A stretch of DNA of 23,789 nt from Kiritimatiellia bacterium (GCA_904502135.1 CAJGDE010000019.1:1-23789); one strand, 5' to 3'. Shown: positions 1 to 7,592, numbered from the stretch's first letter. Notes: generated by a model from the letters alone, not told the origin. A program made the numbers and translations.

Positions 1-71
1 CTGTTCTTGACGAAATTGGACGCGACAAGAACGCGGATGTTGACGCTCTTTTATGGCGCAACGCAAATTGA

Positions 72-110
72 TTAGTCGGATGGGCGGCGGTAGCCCGCAC
101 ATTCGACTAA
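72..110 (-). terminator. Hairpin at the stop codon of beta-helix gene 1, possible terminator
   Basis: An 11-bp arm at 72-82 pairs with 100-110 (one G-T pair), and GGGC/GCCC can extend the stem inside. The TAG stop of beta-helix gene 1 lies in the stem. The sequence after it on the minus strand has only a weak T-run, so intrinsic termination is plausible but not certain. Confidence 0.4.
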
Positions 111-2495
111 CCGATTACTCTGATGTAAATGACCAAGCCGGGGACATAGAACTCGTAGCAGCCGATGTCGAGGCGGGCACCGGAAATGCGGTCGGATCTC
201 CCAAGGTCGAAGAGCGACTCCGCGCCAAAGGCGAAGTATTCACCCCTGCCGGTTCCGGCGTTGTAAAGCACGCCCTTCTTCTGGGGATGATAGTCGCCGC
301 CCGCATAGTCCGCGAAGGCCGAGCCGGTCAGCGTCGCGATGTTGCCGGTGCCGCCGGTTATGGCCGCGCCAGAGGCGGTCGCGCAGTTGACGTAGCACGC
401 GCCGTTGGCGCTGCCCCACTCCTTCGCCGCCGTGCCGCCGTTACCGTAGATGGCGCAGTTGACGACGCGCACCGTGTCCGCGCCGGCGTTCACCGCGGGG
501 ACGTTGGGGTAGGAGTCCGACCTGTTCTTGACGATGGTGCAGTTCACGAGGCGTGAACTGTCCGCCAGATAGACGCCGTTCGCGTTGCTCGCGTTGTTAT
601 CCTTCACCACGCCGCCGAAGATCAGGCAGTTCTCCATGACGGCCGAGTTGCCGAGGTGGACATTCCCGGAATCGCCGGACGGATTGCCACCGTAGTTCGC
701 AAGACATGCCCCGTTCGCGACGAGACAGCGTGACACTCGGCCATAGGCCGCGGCGATGTTGCCGCCTCTCGACCAGTTCACCGTACCATTCGTGACCACG
801 CATTCCAAGACAAGCGCAGCCTCGCCGTTCATATAGATGTTGCCGCCGCCTACGGCATAGCCGTTCAGGACGACGCAGTTCGTGACCACGCCGCCGTTCT
901 CGTCAATCAGGACGTTACCGCCGCAAGCCGTGATGCCGCCGCCGTCGACATACCCGTTCTTCACGGTGATGCCGGAAAGAGTGGCGGCGGCATGGTTGAG
1001 CGTGAAGGTGCGGCGCTTGTTATCTTTGCTGCCGTTGGCGTTGACGATTACCGCGTCGCGGTTGCCGCTCTCGCCGACGATGGTGATCGGCTTTTCAAGC
1101 ATCAGCGTGTGTTCGGCGTAGGTGCCGTCGCCGACGTGGACCGTGACCGCGGCGGCGAACCCGGCGGCTATGGTGGCGTTGGCCGCCGCAATCGCCATGC
1201 CGATGGTGGCGAACGGCGAGACCTGCGTTCCGTCGTTGTCGTCGTCGCCGGTCTTGGCCACATAGTAGTCCGAGAGGGTGAAGCCGGCGGAGTCTGACTC
1301 GTAGCAGCCGATGTCGAGGCCACCGCAATAGAACCTGGCCGCGCCAGCGAGGTCAAGGGTGGACACCGCGCCATAGGCGAGGTAGTCGGACCATGACGTG
1401 CCGACATTGGCGAGCACGCCACGCTTTGCCGGGCTGTAGTCGCCGTCCGCGTAGTCAGCGAAGGCGTCGTCAGTCACCATCGAGATGTTGCCGGTGCCGC
1501 CAGTTATGGCCGCGCCGGAGGCGGTCGCGCAGTTGACGTAGCACGCGCCGTTGGCGCTGCCCCACTCCTTCGCCGCCGTACCGCCGTTGCCGTAGATGGC
1601 GCAGTTGACGACGCGCACCGTGTCCGCGCCGGCTTTCACCGCCGGGACGTTGGCGTAGGAATCCGATATGTTCTTGACGATGGTACAGTTCACGAGGCGC
1701 GAGCTGCCCGCCAGATAGACGCCGTTCGCGTTGCTTGCGTTGTTGTCCCTAACCACGCCGCCCATGACCAGGCAGTTATCCATCACGGCCGAGTTGCCAA
1801 GGTAGACATTCCCGGAATCGCCTGACGTCTCGCCGCCATACTGCGCTAGCGACGTGCCGTTCGCGACGAGGCAGCGCGACACCCGGCCATAGGTTGCGGC
1901 GATGTTGCCGCCCCATGACCAGTCCACGGTCCCGTTGGTGACAACGCAGTCCACAACTAGCGCGTCATCACTGCTTAGTCGGATGTTGCCGCCGCCTGAC
2001 GCATAGCCGTTGGCGACGACGCAATTCGTGACCACGCCGCCGTTCGCGTTGATCAGGACATTACCACCTGAATTGTTGCCGCTGACATTCATGTACCCGT
2101 TCTTCACGGTGATGCCGGAAAGAGTGGCGGCGGCATGGTTGAGCGTGAAGGTGCGGCGCTTGTTATCTTTGCTGCCGTTGGCGTTGACGATTACCGCGTC
2201 GCGGTTGCCGCTCTCGCCGACGATGGTGATCGGGTTCGCGAGCGTCAGAGAATGCTCCATGTATGTGCCGTCAGCGACATGTATCGTCGCCGACGTGTCG
2301 CCGCCGACAATAGCCGCGTCCGACGCCGTGATCGCCGCACCGATGGTCTTAAATGGCAAGGCCGATGTGCCGGGGTTTCCGTCGTTGCCAGTCGTCGCGA
2401 CGAAGAAGTCGGCGGCCTGGACAGGGCATTGACATAAGCATTGCCCCCAGCGCCAGCGCCTTGACCGCGGCAGATTTGACCAATTTGGTGTTCAT
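107..2495 (-). CDS. Secreted right-handed parallel beta-helix repeat protein (gene 1), frameshifted near its 5' end
   Basis: I see a large extracellular protein with no enzyme motif. It has two tandem modules of about 380 residues. Each opens with a strand like FVATTGNDGNPGTSALPFKT or YYVAKTGDDDNDGTQVSPFA, followed by many short rungs with N-C-x-V/I and G-N-I/V patterns, typical of parallel beta-helix (DUF1565-like) folds. The main frame is open from about 2489 to 107, with no ATG at the expected place. ATG 2495, preceded by GAGGAAA, encodes a good signal peptide (MNTKLVKSAAVKALALGAML) but in another frame. Removing one C from the CCC at 2424-2426 would join it to PVQA|ADFFVATTG, a sensible cleavage site. 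This could be a sequencing error, a decaying gene or a real switch. The short tail after the last module ends VIYIRVIG. Likely role: surface adhesin or structural protein (inference). Confidence 0.75.
951..1090 (-). repeat. 140-bp perfect direct repeat, copy A (in gene 1)
   Basis: This segment is identical base for base to 2094-2233. The offset is 1143 bp, exactly 381 codons, so the repeat is in frame and marks the unit length of the duplicated beta-helix module. It encodes the stretch from the GESGNRDAVIV strand through the GITVKNGY rung. Confidence 0.95.
2094..2233 (-). repeat. 140-bp perfect direct repeat, copy B (in gene 1)
   Basis: Partner of 951-1090, identical over all 140 positions. 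The flanking module sequence is similar but has many substitutions, so this block was either conserved by gene conversion or duplicated recently. Confidence 0.95.
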
Positions 2496-2614
2496 GGCAT
2501 TTTCCTCGTTGTTGGTTGTGAGATTGGGGCAAAGCCGGCGACAACCGCGGCGGCGATCAGGAGGCTACGATATTTACCCCCTATGGAAAACTTGTTGTTT
2601 CGCGAAGTTATCAT
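2492..2614 (-). CDS. 40-aa leader ORF with signal-peptide character, upstream of gene 1
   Basis: This small ORF starts at ATG 2614, six nucleotides after a strong AAGGAG ribosome binding site. It reads MITSRNNKFSIGGKYRSLLI, then a hydrophobic Ala/Val-rich stretch, and ends at a TGA that overlaps the ATG of the following MNTK signal-peptide frame (ATGA), so the two could be translationally coupled. It is in the same frame as the beta-helix domain downstream. Its start closely resembles the start of beta-helix gene 2 (MITNKNCRFSRGGG then NYLCLLIAA), so I take it as the original signal peptide of this protein family. Whether it is now a separate leader peptide or a remnant cut off by the TGA cannot be decided from sequence. 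Confidence 0.55.
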   Translation of the reverse strand: MITSRNNKFSIGGKYRSLLIAAAVVAGFAPISQPTTRKMP

Positions 2615-2642
2615 AGCTTGCTCCTTTTGCGAGTTTGAGAAT

Positions 2643-2651
2643 ATTCTACCA
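2643..2651 (-). promoter_or_regulatory. Extended -10 promoter for gene 1 leader
   Basis: The minus strand reads TGGTAGAAT, a TG-extended -10 box. It lies about 28 nt upstream of ATG 2614, giving an expected 5' leader of about 20 nt that contains the AAGGAG site. No good -35 is visible. Confidence 0.4.
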
Positions 2652-2684
2652 CAATCCGCCCAAAAAGCATACCCCCAAGGTAAA

Positions 2685-2747
2685 GGTTAGTCGGTAGGAG
2701 TTAGGGGTTAGGGGCTAGGAGTCGGGAGTTAGGAGTTAGGAGTTAGG
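2685..2747. repeat. Degenerate heptamer array, composite repeat copy 1
   Basis: Nine head-to-tail 7-bp units, consensus AGTTAGG on the plus strand, with variants such as GGTTAGG, GGCTAGG and AGTCGGG. On the transcribed minus strand this is CCTAACT, which is C-rich and poor in G. The same array type occurs at 18227-18317. Confidence 0.9.
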
Positions 2748-2752
2748 AGTAA

Positions 2753-2825
2753 CATCCGCTCTACACCTACACCTAATCTCTACACCAAAACTAAAAATTC
2801 CACTCTCGAACTCGAACTATCAACT
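2753..2825. repeat. 73-bp conserved core, composite repeat copy 1
   Basis: Matches 18341-18413 at 72 of 73 positions (the only difference is g2758 versus a18346). It contains CTACACC and CTCGAACTCGAACT motifs. No ORF is credible across it. It links the heptamer array to the octamer array in both copies. Confidence 0.92.
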
Positions 2826-2858
2826 AATAGAAGTTCGAGCTTGGAGTTCGAGTTCGAG
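2805..2858. repeat. Inverted repeat with 14-bp perfect arms
   Basis: CTCGAACTCGAACT at 2805-2818 is the exact reverse complement of 2845-2858, leaving a 26-nt loop. The left arm belongs to the shared core; the right arm exists only in this copy. It could form a strong hairpin in RNA from either strand. Confidence 0.8.
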
Positions 2859-2910
2859 AATGGACATCTTTTCCCTCTAAACTCTAAACCTCCCAAACCT
2901 TCTAAACCCC

Positions 2911-2955
2911 CATTCCAACATTCAAACATTCCAACATTCCAACATTCTAACATTA
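2911..2955. repeat. Octamer tandem array, composite repeat copy 1
   Basis: About 5.6 copies of an 8-bp unit, consensus CATTCCAA, with variants CATTCAAA and CATTCTAA. It ends 3 nt before the TAG stop (2959-2961) of the permease gene, so in transcript order it follows that stop almost directly. The partner array at 18468-18520 has the same relation to a stop codon. Confidence 0.92.
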
Positions 2956-2958
2956 ACT

Positions 2959-4395
2959 CTACTTCATGCTCGGCAGAACAATACCTCTTAAAATAATTTT
3001 CTGGCAAGCAAGAAAGACAACGGCAGTAGGAATCGAAACCAACACAAAACCCGCCATAACGCACCACGGCTGATGAGCAAAAGTCTGCGACATTTGATAC
3101 ATCCATACTGCAAGTGTCCAATGAGATTCTTTCTGACATACGAGAAACGCCCACTCCCACGATGAATACGCGTGAATAAAAGCGTTTAGCGCATTTACAG
3201 CAAGAATCGGCGTTGTTGTCGGAAGCGTGATTTTAAGGAAAACAGTCCATTCGCTCGCCCCGTCGATGGCCGCCGCTTCATAAAGCTCGCGCGGCAAAGC
3301 GTCGAAAAACCCTTTAAGGATGAAAATCGACATTCCGCTGGCAACTCCTGGTAAAACAAGAGCCGCAAACGTATTCAAAAGCCCAAGATCGCGGATAAGG
3401 AGAAAGCCTGGTATTGCGGTTACCGCCGCCGGAAAAGCCATCGTCGCAAGAAGAAAAAGTATGATCTTTTCGGTTGACTTGAGCCTAAAGCGAGATAACG
3501 CATAGGCCGCCAAGGGATTTACCGTAAGCGAGGCCAATATTGAAAGAACAACAAGCAGAATCGTGTTTACGAACGCCCTTGCGCGAAGAAAAATGTAATC
3601 GGCGACAAGTTTATAATTCGACATTGAATTATCAAAAAAGTCACGCCAGCCATGCTCAATAAACTGCTGAGCCAAAGCGTTTCTAATGTCTTCTGCGTAA
3701 GCCTGTCTGTCGGCAGGCATTGTCCTTGAAACAAAATCGCCCCGCTCGATAGCTTGTGCGATATAGCTTTTCATAAAGCGGATATAGCACTTATTTTTTT
3801 CATCGAGATCGCAATATTTTACATTGGCAAACGATTGTTTGGACTGCGCCGAAAACGAAATGTCAAAAAACGATTTATGCCTTACCGGCCACTCCTCATT
3901 GAGTTTTTCGATTGTTTTATATTCACTTTTCACAAAACGCGCCACATCTCTAGCATCATAATTGCAAATGAACTCACGAGCATCTTTAGCGGCAAGCGAA
4001 TAGAGGAATTTTCTGGCGCGCTCGCGCAGAAGATGGCGATCGGGGCTGTTTTTCAAATCCTTAAGCTGCGTCTGGGCAAATTTTTTTACGCCGTCTCTGT
4101 CATCCGCAACGCGGGCCCAATTCGTCCAACTCGCAGGCGCGTCAGGATAAACATCTTTCGGAAACGTCTTAAACCGCGTCGCGATAGATCGCATAAAACG
4201 ATCACTCTCGTCAAATAAGCCTATTATAACAGGGCTGTGGCGATGATAATCGTATGCGGAAGAAAATGAAGCGGCAATCATTACCGCGAACGGGTAGACC
4301 ATTGTTATGGCCCCTAATGAGAGAATTAGATAAATTACCGAAAGGAAAATCTTCGCTTTCAGTGTTTTACGTTCCGAGTTGAGAATTATCGCCAT
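2959..4395 (-). CDS. Carbohydrate ABC transporter permease, MalG type, with large extracytoplasmic insertion
   Basis: An inner-membrane permease subunit that would pair with a MalF-type permease and an ATPase to import sugars. TM1 is at about residues 16-42; the remaining TM segments lie at about 270-470. The EAA loop that contacts the ATPase is clear at 369-391 (ELYEAAAIDGAS...LP). The protein has 478 residues against roughly 280 for the family. The extra length is about 225 hydrophilic residues (45-270) between TM1 and TM2, on the outer face. Within it, residues 159-169 (YKTIEKLNEEW) resemble a segment common in GH42-type beta-galactosidases. No partner permease, binding protein or ATPase gene lies in the window. 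The ATG is 9 nt after an extended -10 box and has no clear ribosome binding site, suggesting a leaderless start. Confidence 0.85.
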   Translation of the reverse strand: MAIILNSERKTLKAKIFLSVIYLILSLGAITMVYPFAVMIAASFSSAYDYHRHSPVIIGLFDESDRFMRSIATRFKTFPKDVYPDAPASWTNWARVADDRDGVKKFAQTQLKDLKNSPDRHLLRERARKFLYSLAAKDAREFICNYDARDVARFVKSEYKTIEKLNEEWPVRHKSFFDISFSAQSKQSFANVKYCDLDEKNKCYIRFMKSYIAQAIERGDFVSRTMPADRQAYAEDIRNALAQQFIEHGWRDFFDNSMSNYKLVADYIFLRARAFVNTILLVVLSILASLTVNPLAAYALSRFRLKSTEKIILFLLATMAFPAAVTAIPGFLLIRDLGLLNTFAALVLPGVASGMSIFILKGFFDALPRELYEAAAIDGASEWTVFLKITLPTTTPILAVNALNAFIHAYSSWEWAFLVCQKESHWTLAVWMYQMSQTFAHQPWCVMAGFVLVSIPTAVVFLACQKIILRGIVLPSMK

Positions 4396-4404
4396 GTACC
4401 TAAT

Positions 4405-4413
4405 ATTGTATCA
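4405..4413 (-). promoter_or_regulatory. Extended -10 promoter for the permease gene
   Basis: The minus strand reads TGATACAAT. Nine nucleotides separate the box from ATG 4395, so transcription would start at or next to the ATG. Confidence 0.55.
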
Positions 4414-4432
4414 TAAACTCCCCTGCTCTTTA

Positions 4433-4441
4433 TGATATAAT
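4433..4441 (+). promoter_or_regulatory. Extended -10 promoter for the metallophosphoesterase gene
   Basis: TGATATAAT with TATAAT at 4436-4441. Exactly 8 nt separate the box from ATG 4450, and no ribosome binding site fits in between, so a leaderless mRNA is likely. Confidence 0.6.
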
Positions 4442-4449
4442 ATTTCATT

Positions 4450-5439
4450 ATGAAACGTCGTGAATTTATCTGTTTAGGCGGTGCGGCCGCCTTGGCTTCC
4501 TCTGGGTGTACAACACCTCGCTCCTCATTACCACAAGATGCCTTCGACAAAGGCTATTTTGTTAACTGGTATAGATCTACACTTAACATCTCTTGGCCTG
4601 CACTAACAGAAAAGCCGAAATTTCGCGTGATAGGAGATACTCATTTCAAATATTTTGACAAGCGCGACAAAGAATACGCCGGAAACTACGCTCGTATGAG
4701 CGGCATATCCGACAAAGAAGAAAATCTCCCGGAAAACGCGCCTCAGCAATATTTCGAAAATGCCATTTCTACAGCCAAAAAAGACGGCGTTGACGCGATA
4801 CTGCTCGTTGGAGACATCTTAAGTTTTCCTTCGCTTGCAAATGTTGAATACGCAAAGAAGAAATTAGACGAGTGCGCAGTTCCCTGGATCTATATCGCAG
4901 GCAATCACGACTGGCATTTTGAAGGTTTAGAAGGCACAAGTGATGAACTTAGAAAAACATGGGTAGAAAAACGCCTCGCCCCTCTTTATCGCAAGGGCGA
5001 CGATCCAATGATGTTTTCACACGTGATCAAAGGCGTGAGGATTGTCGCTATCGACAATTCCACTTATCTTTTAAACCGTGCTCAAGTTGATTTCTGGAAA
5101 GCCGAAGCCGCGAAAGGTGATCCGATTGTTCTGATGATGCATATTCCTTTATATGTGAAATCAGGCCACAAAGCTTATTGCGGCAGTCCCTACTGGGGGG
5201 CTGATCTCGATTGGTCTTGGGAAATCGAGCGCCGCCCTCGCTGGGCGAAAGAGCCTAACCCCGAAACTTTGGAATTTCGTGAAGCGGTTCTGTCCACACC
5301 AAATCTCGTGGGTGTTTTCACAGGCCACATCCATCAGCCGATTTCCATGCAGGAAAACAATCAAAATATGTTTTCTGTCGCCGCCTGCCAATGGAGAAAC
5401 ACACACCTTGATGTCGTTATTTCTTCTAACGGCTTCTAA
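4450..5439 (+). CDS. Calcineurin-like metallophosphoesterase, exported lipoprotein
   Basis: A secreted two-metal phosphohydrolase of unknown substrate. The N-terminus MKRREFICLGGAAALASSGC has a twin-arginine RRxF motif and a lipobox ending at Cys20, so it is probably exported by Tat and anchored by lipid. The metallophosphoesterase signature is complete: GDTH (62-65), GD (121-122), GNHD (151-154), His231 in MMH, and GHIH (292-295). Length is 329 aa. It is divergent from the permease, with about 54 nt between the two starts. Its 3' end overlaps the convergent pseudouridine synthase gene by 4 nt. The fold and export are clear; the substrate (phosphoester, nucleotide or cell-wall component) is not. 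Confidence 0.88.
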   Translation: MKRREFICLGGAAALASSGCTTPRSSLPQDAFDKGYFVNWYRSTLNISWPALTEKPKFRVIGDTHFKYFDKRDKEYAGNYARMSGISDKEENLPENAPQQYFENAISTAKKDGVDAILLVGDILSFPSLANVEYAKKKLDECAVPWIYIAGNHDWHFEGLEGTSDELRKTWVEKRLAPLYRKGDDPMMFSHVIKGVRIVAIDNSTYLLNRAQVDFWKAEAAKGDPIVLMMHIPLYVKSGHKAYCGSPYWGADLDWSWEIERRPRWAKEPNPETLEFREAVLSTPNLVGVFTGHIHQPISMQENNQNMFSVAACQWRNTHLDVVISSNGF

Positions 5440-6125
5440 AATCCGAGATAAATCATGTCAGGCGGAGGATAAGCGGCGAAAGAAACCATCTTTCGTGTGC
5501 GCGGGTGTGTAAATCCAAGTTCAACAGCATGAAGAAGATGACGCGCTATCTTAACCTTAAGTCGCGCGTCTTTCTGTTTATCTCCGTAAATCTTATCGCC
5601 GACAATCGGATGACCCAAATGTGCGCTATGAAGTCTAATCTGATGCATCCTGCCGGTATCTATCTTAAATTCAACAAGGGCTAAAGAATTAAGTCTTTTT
5701 AGCGTGCACCATCTGCTGACGGCCAAAACGCCGCCTTCTTCAACAACGCACATGCGCTTCTTATCGGCCTTTCGCGCTACCAGCGTCTTAAGACAACCGC
5801 TTGATGGCTTGGGCGAGCCGTGGAGAACAGCCAAATAAGTTTTTTCTATTTGATTGTGAGTCTCAAAATCTTTTCTTAAGGATATGTACGCTTTCTCTGT
5901 CTTCGCAAAAACCATAACGCCGCTCGTTTCTACGTCTAAACGGTGAACGACCCCAGGGCGCTCTTTTGACCCGACAGAAATCATACTCGCACGGGTCGAT
6001 GCGAGATAGTCCGCAAGAGACAATTCGTTTCGCCCTGGAGCGCGATGAACGATAACACCGGCAGGCTTATTTACGACAAGAATATCTTTATCCTCAAAAA
6101 TAATTTCTATTTTCATTTTGCCCAT
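5436..6125 (-). CDS. RluA-family RNA pseudouridine synthase
   Basis: Converts uridine to pseudouridine in ribosomal RNA or tRNA. Counting residues from ATG 6125: the catalytic block RPGVVHRLDVETSGVMVFAK has the nucleophile Asp in HRLD (residues 61-64), followed by the GRMHQIR motif (158-164) and HPIVGDKIYG (172-181), all family hallmarks. There is no N-terminal S4 domain, so this is the short (about 230 aa) RluA/TruC-like form; the precise target site cannot be assigned. Starts at TTG 6134, ATG 6125 and ATG 6116 are all possible. I chose 6125 because GAG lies 9 nt upstream, but 6116 (MKIEIIFEDKDILVV) is nearly as good. It diverges from tRNA-Cys and shares that intergenic promoter region. Confidence 0.87.
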   Translation of the reverse strand: MGKMKIEIIFEDKDILVVNKPAGVIVHRAPGRNELSLADYLASTRASMISVGSKERPGVVHRLDVETSGVMVFAKTEKAYISLRKDFETHNQIEKTYLAVLHGSPKPSSGCLKTLVARKADKKRMCVVEEGGVLAVSRWCTLKRLNSLALVEFKIDTGRMHQIRLHSAHLGHPIVGDKIYGDKQKDARLKVKIARHLLHAVELGFTHPRTRKMVSFAAYPPPDMIYLGF

Positions 6126-6154
6126 TGACTGCAACTCAAATGATATGATATAAT
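6125..6154 (+). promoter_or_regulatory. Promoter of tRNA-Cys
   Basis: A -35 TTGACT (6125-6130) and -10 TATAAT (6149-6154), with an 18-bp spacer and TG extension (TGATATAAT). The -35 box overlaps the start region of the divergent pseudouridine synthase gene. Confidence 0.7.
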
Positions 6155-6170
6155 ATGCGCAACTTCAACC

Positions 6171-6244
6171 GGTGGGATGGCCGAGCGGTTAGGTCGCGGA
6201 CTGCAAATCCGCTTACAGCGGTTCAACTCCGCTTCCCACCTCCA
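6171..6244 (+). tRNA. tRNA-Cys (GCA)
   Basis: A 74-nt cloverleaf with the acceptor stem GGTGGGA/TCCCACC, discriminator T and encoded CCA at 6242-6244. The anticodon stem GCGGA/TCCGC encloses loop CTGCAAA with anticodon GCA. The T arm AGCGG-TTCAACT-CCGCT is complete. Confidence 0.96.
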
Positions 6245-6355
6245 TTTTCTCCCCCTCCTGATTTCCCCCAAAGTTTCGTACAGAATCTAAAAATTTAATT
6301 TGAGAGATTCTGGATAAACCTGTTTTCATTTGGCTTTCTCTTAATTTTGAAATCT

Positions 6356-6385
6356 AAGGCGCGCTCCCGGATAAGAACGCGCCTT
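6356..6385 (-). terminator. Hairpin downstream of serC, likely terminator
   Basis: AAGGCGCG (6356-6363) pairs with CGCGCCTT (6378-6385) in 8 perfect base pairs, about 30 nt after the serC stop. The tail after it on the minus strand is AT-rich with short T-runs. A second small 7-bp stem (CGGCTAA/TTAGCCG, 6400-6420) overlaps the stop codon. I see no gene in the rest of 6245-6413. Confidence 0.6.
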
Positions 6386-6413
6386 GGATTTCTGGTTATC
6401 GGCTAAACGAATC

Positions 6414-7505
6414 TTAGCCGTTGGCCTTTTCAAAGTCCTTCATGAATGAAACGAGGGCATCAACACCTTCCATCGGGAAAGCGTTGTAGATCGAGGCGCG
6501 AATACCGCCAACAGAACGATGACCCTTAAGAGAGCTCATTCCGAGGGCCTTCGCCTCGTCGAGGAACTTCTTCTCAAGAGCCTCGTCGCCGTTCTTGATG
6601 CGCCAAGTTACATTCATGTTCGAACGATATTCCTTAAGGGCCGTCCCCGTCCAGAATTCGCTGGAATCGATTACGTCGTAAATCTTGCCGGCCTTCTCAG
6701 CGTTAAGCTTAAAGAGGTTTTCCTTACCCATCTTCTTGACCCACTTCATCGTTTCGCCGAAGATATAGATACCCCATGTGGGAGGAGTATTGTAAAGAGA
6801 GTTCTCCTTCGTGTACGTGCGGTACTGGAGCATCGTAGGAATATCCTCCGGGCCCTTCTCCGCGAAGTCGTTACGGATAGCGACAACGGCCATACCAGAG
6901 GGGCCGAGATTCTTCTGTGCACCAGCATAGAACATTGAAAACTTGTTGTAATCACGCTCGCAGCTGAGAATGTCAGAAGACATATCGCCGATCAAAGGAA
7001 CGGAAACTTCAGGAATCACCTTGAGCTCTGCGCCGGAAATGGTTTCATTTGTGCAAATGTGAGCATACGCCGCACCTTCAGTCCAGTTGAACTGATCGGG
7101 CTGACGGGTAGGAATATCCTTCTGGCAATCGGCGACAATATTCACAGACGCGTCGCGAAGAGCCGCAACCTTTTTAGCTTCCTTGATCGCCTTGTTGGAC
7201 CATGTTCCTGCGTTCGCATAATCCGCAACCTGACCCTTGCCAAGGAAATTCATAGGAATCATTCCAAACTGCATGGAAGCTCCGCCCTGGATAAAGCAGA
7301 CAGACCAATCATCGCCGAGATTGCACAATTCTTTGAACGTGGCGATTGCTTCCTGGTGGATAGCATCATAATCCTTGCCGCGGTGGGACATTTCCATTAC
7401 CGACATGCCGCAGCCCTTGTAATCAACAAGATCTCTCTGAGCATCTTGCAGGACTTCGAGCGGAAGAGCCGCCGGACCTGCTGAAAAGTTATATGCACGT
7501 GCCAT
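6414..7505 (-). CDS. serC: Phosphoserine aminotransferase
   Basis: A cytoplasmic PLP enzyme that transfers an amino group from glutamate to 3-phosphohydroxypyruvate, giving O-phosphoserine for serine synthesis (and 3-hydroxy-4-phosphohydroxythreonine in the PLP pathway). The sequence is a full-length SerC of 363 aa. It starts MARAYNFSAGPAALPLEVLQ, has the substrate-binding EMSHRGK (about 38-44) and the GGAS PLP-phosphate region near 74-77, and the PLP Schiff-base lysine Lys198 in AGAQKNLGPSG. AAGGAA lies 9 nt before the ATG. A promoter about 85 nt upstream gives a true leader, unlike several neighbours. It stands as a single-gene unit between two tRNA genes. Confidence 0.97.
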   Translation of the reverse strand: MARAYNFSAGPAALPLEVLQDAQRDLVDYKGCGMSVMEMSHRGKDYDAIHQEAIATFKELCNLGDDWSVCFIQGGASMQFGMIPMNFLGKGQVADYANAGTWSNKAIKEAKKVAALRDASVNIVADCQKDIPTRQPDQFNWTEGAAYAHICTNETISGAELKVIPEVSVPLIGDMSSDILSCERDYNKFSMFYAGAQKNLGPSGMAVVAIRNDFAEKGPEDIPTMLQYRTYTKENSLYNTPPTWGIYIFGETMKWVKKMGKENLFKLNAEKAGKIYDVIDSSEFWTGTALKEYRSNMNVTWRIKNGDEALEKKFLDEAKALGMSSLKGHRSVGGIRASIYNAFPMEGVDALVSFMKDFEKANG

Positions 7506-7592
7506 TTTAGTTATTCCTTATTTTAGAGTTTATCTTTATTAGCATTACCTTCACCCATAGAAATTATCAGAGCGGATGATGTAAGTGAGTAT

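Noticed and set aside
53..556. 167-codon plus-strand ORF opposite beta-helix gene 1
   Set aside because: Val/Arg/Ala-rich shadow of the beta-helix modules with no domain or ribosome binding site.
2685..2747. Telomere-like TTAGGGG repeats
   Set aside because: The units are degenerate 7-mers in the middle of a bacterial contig, flanked by genes on both sides; G-runs are too irregular for a convincing quadruplex.
2780..3160. 126-codon minus-strand ORF across the composite repeat and permease end
   Set aside because: Its C-terminal half is translated tandem repeats and its N-terminal half is a wrong-frame read of the permease.
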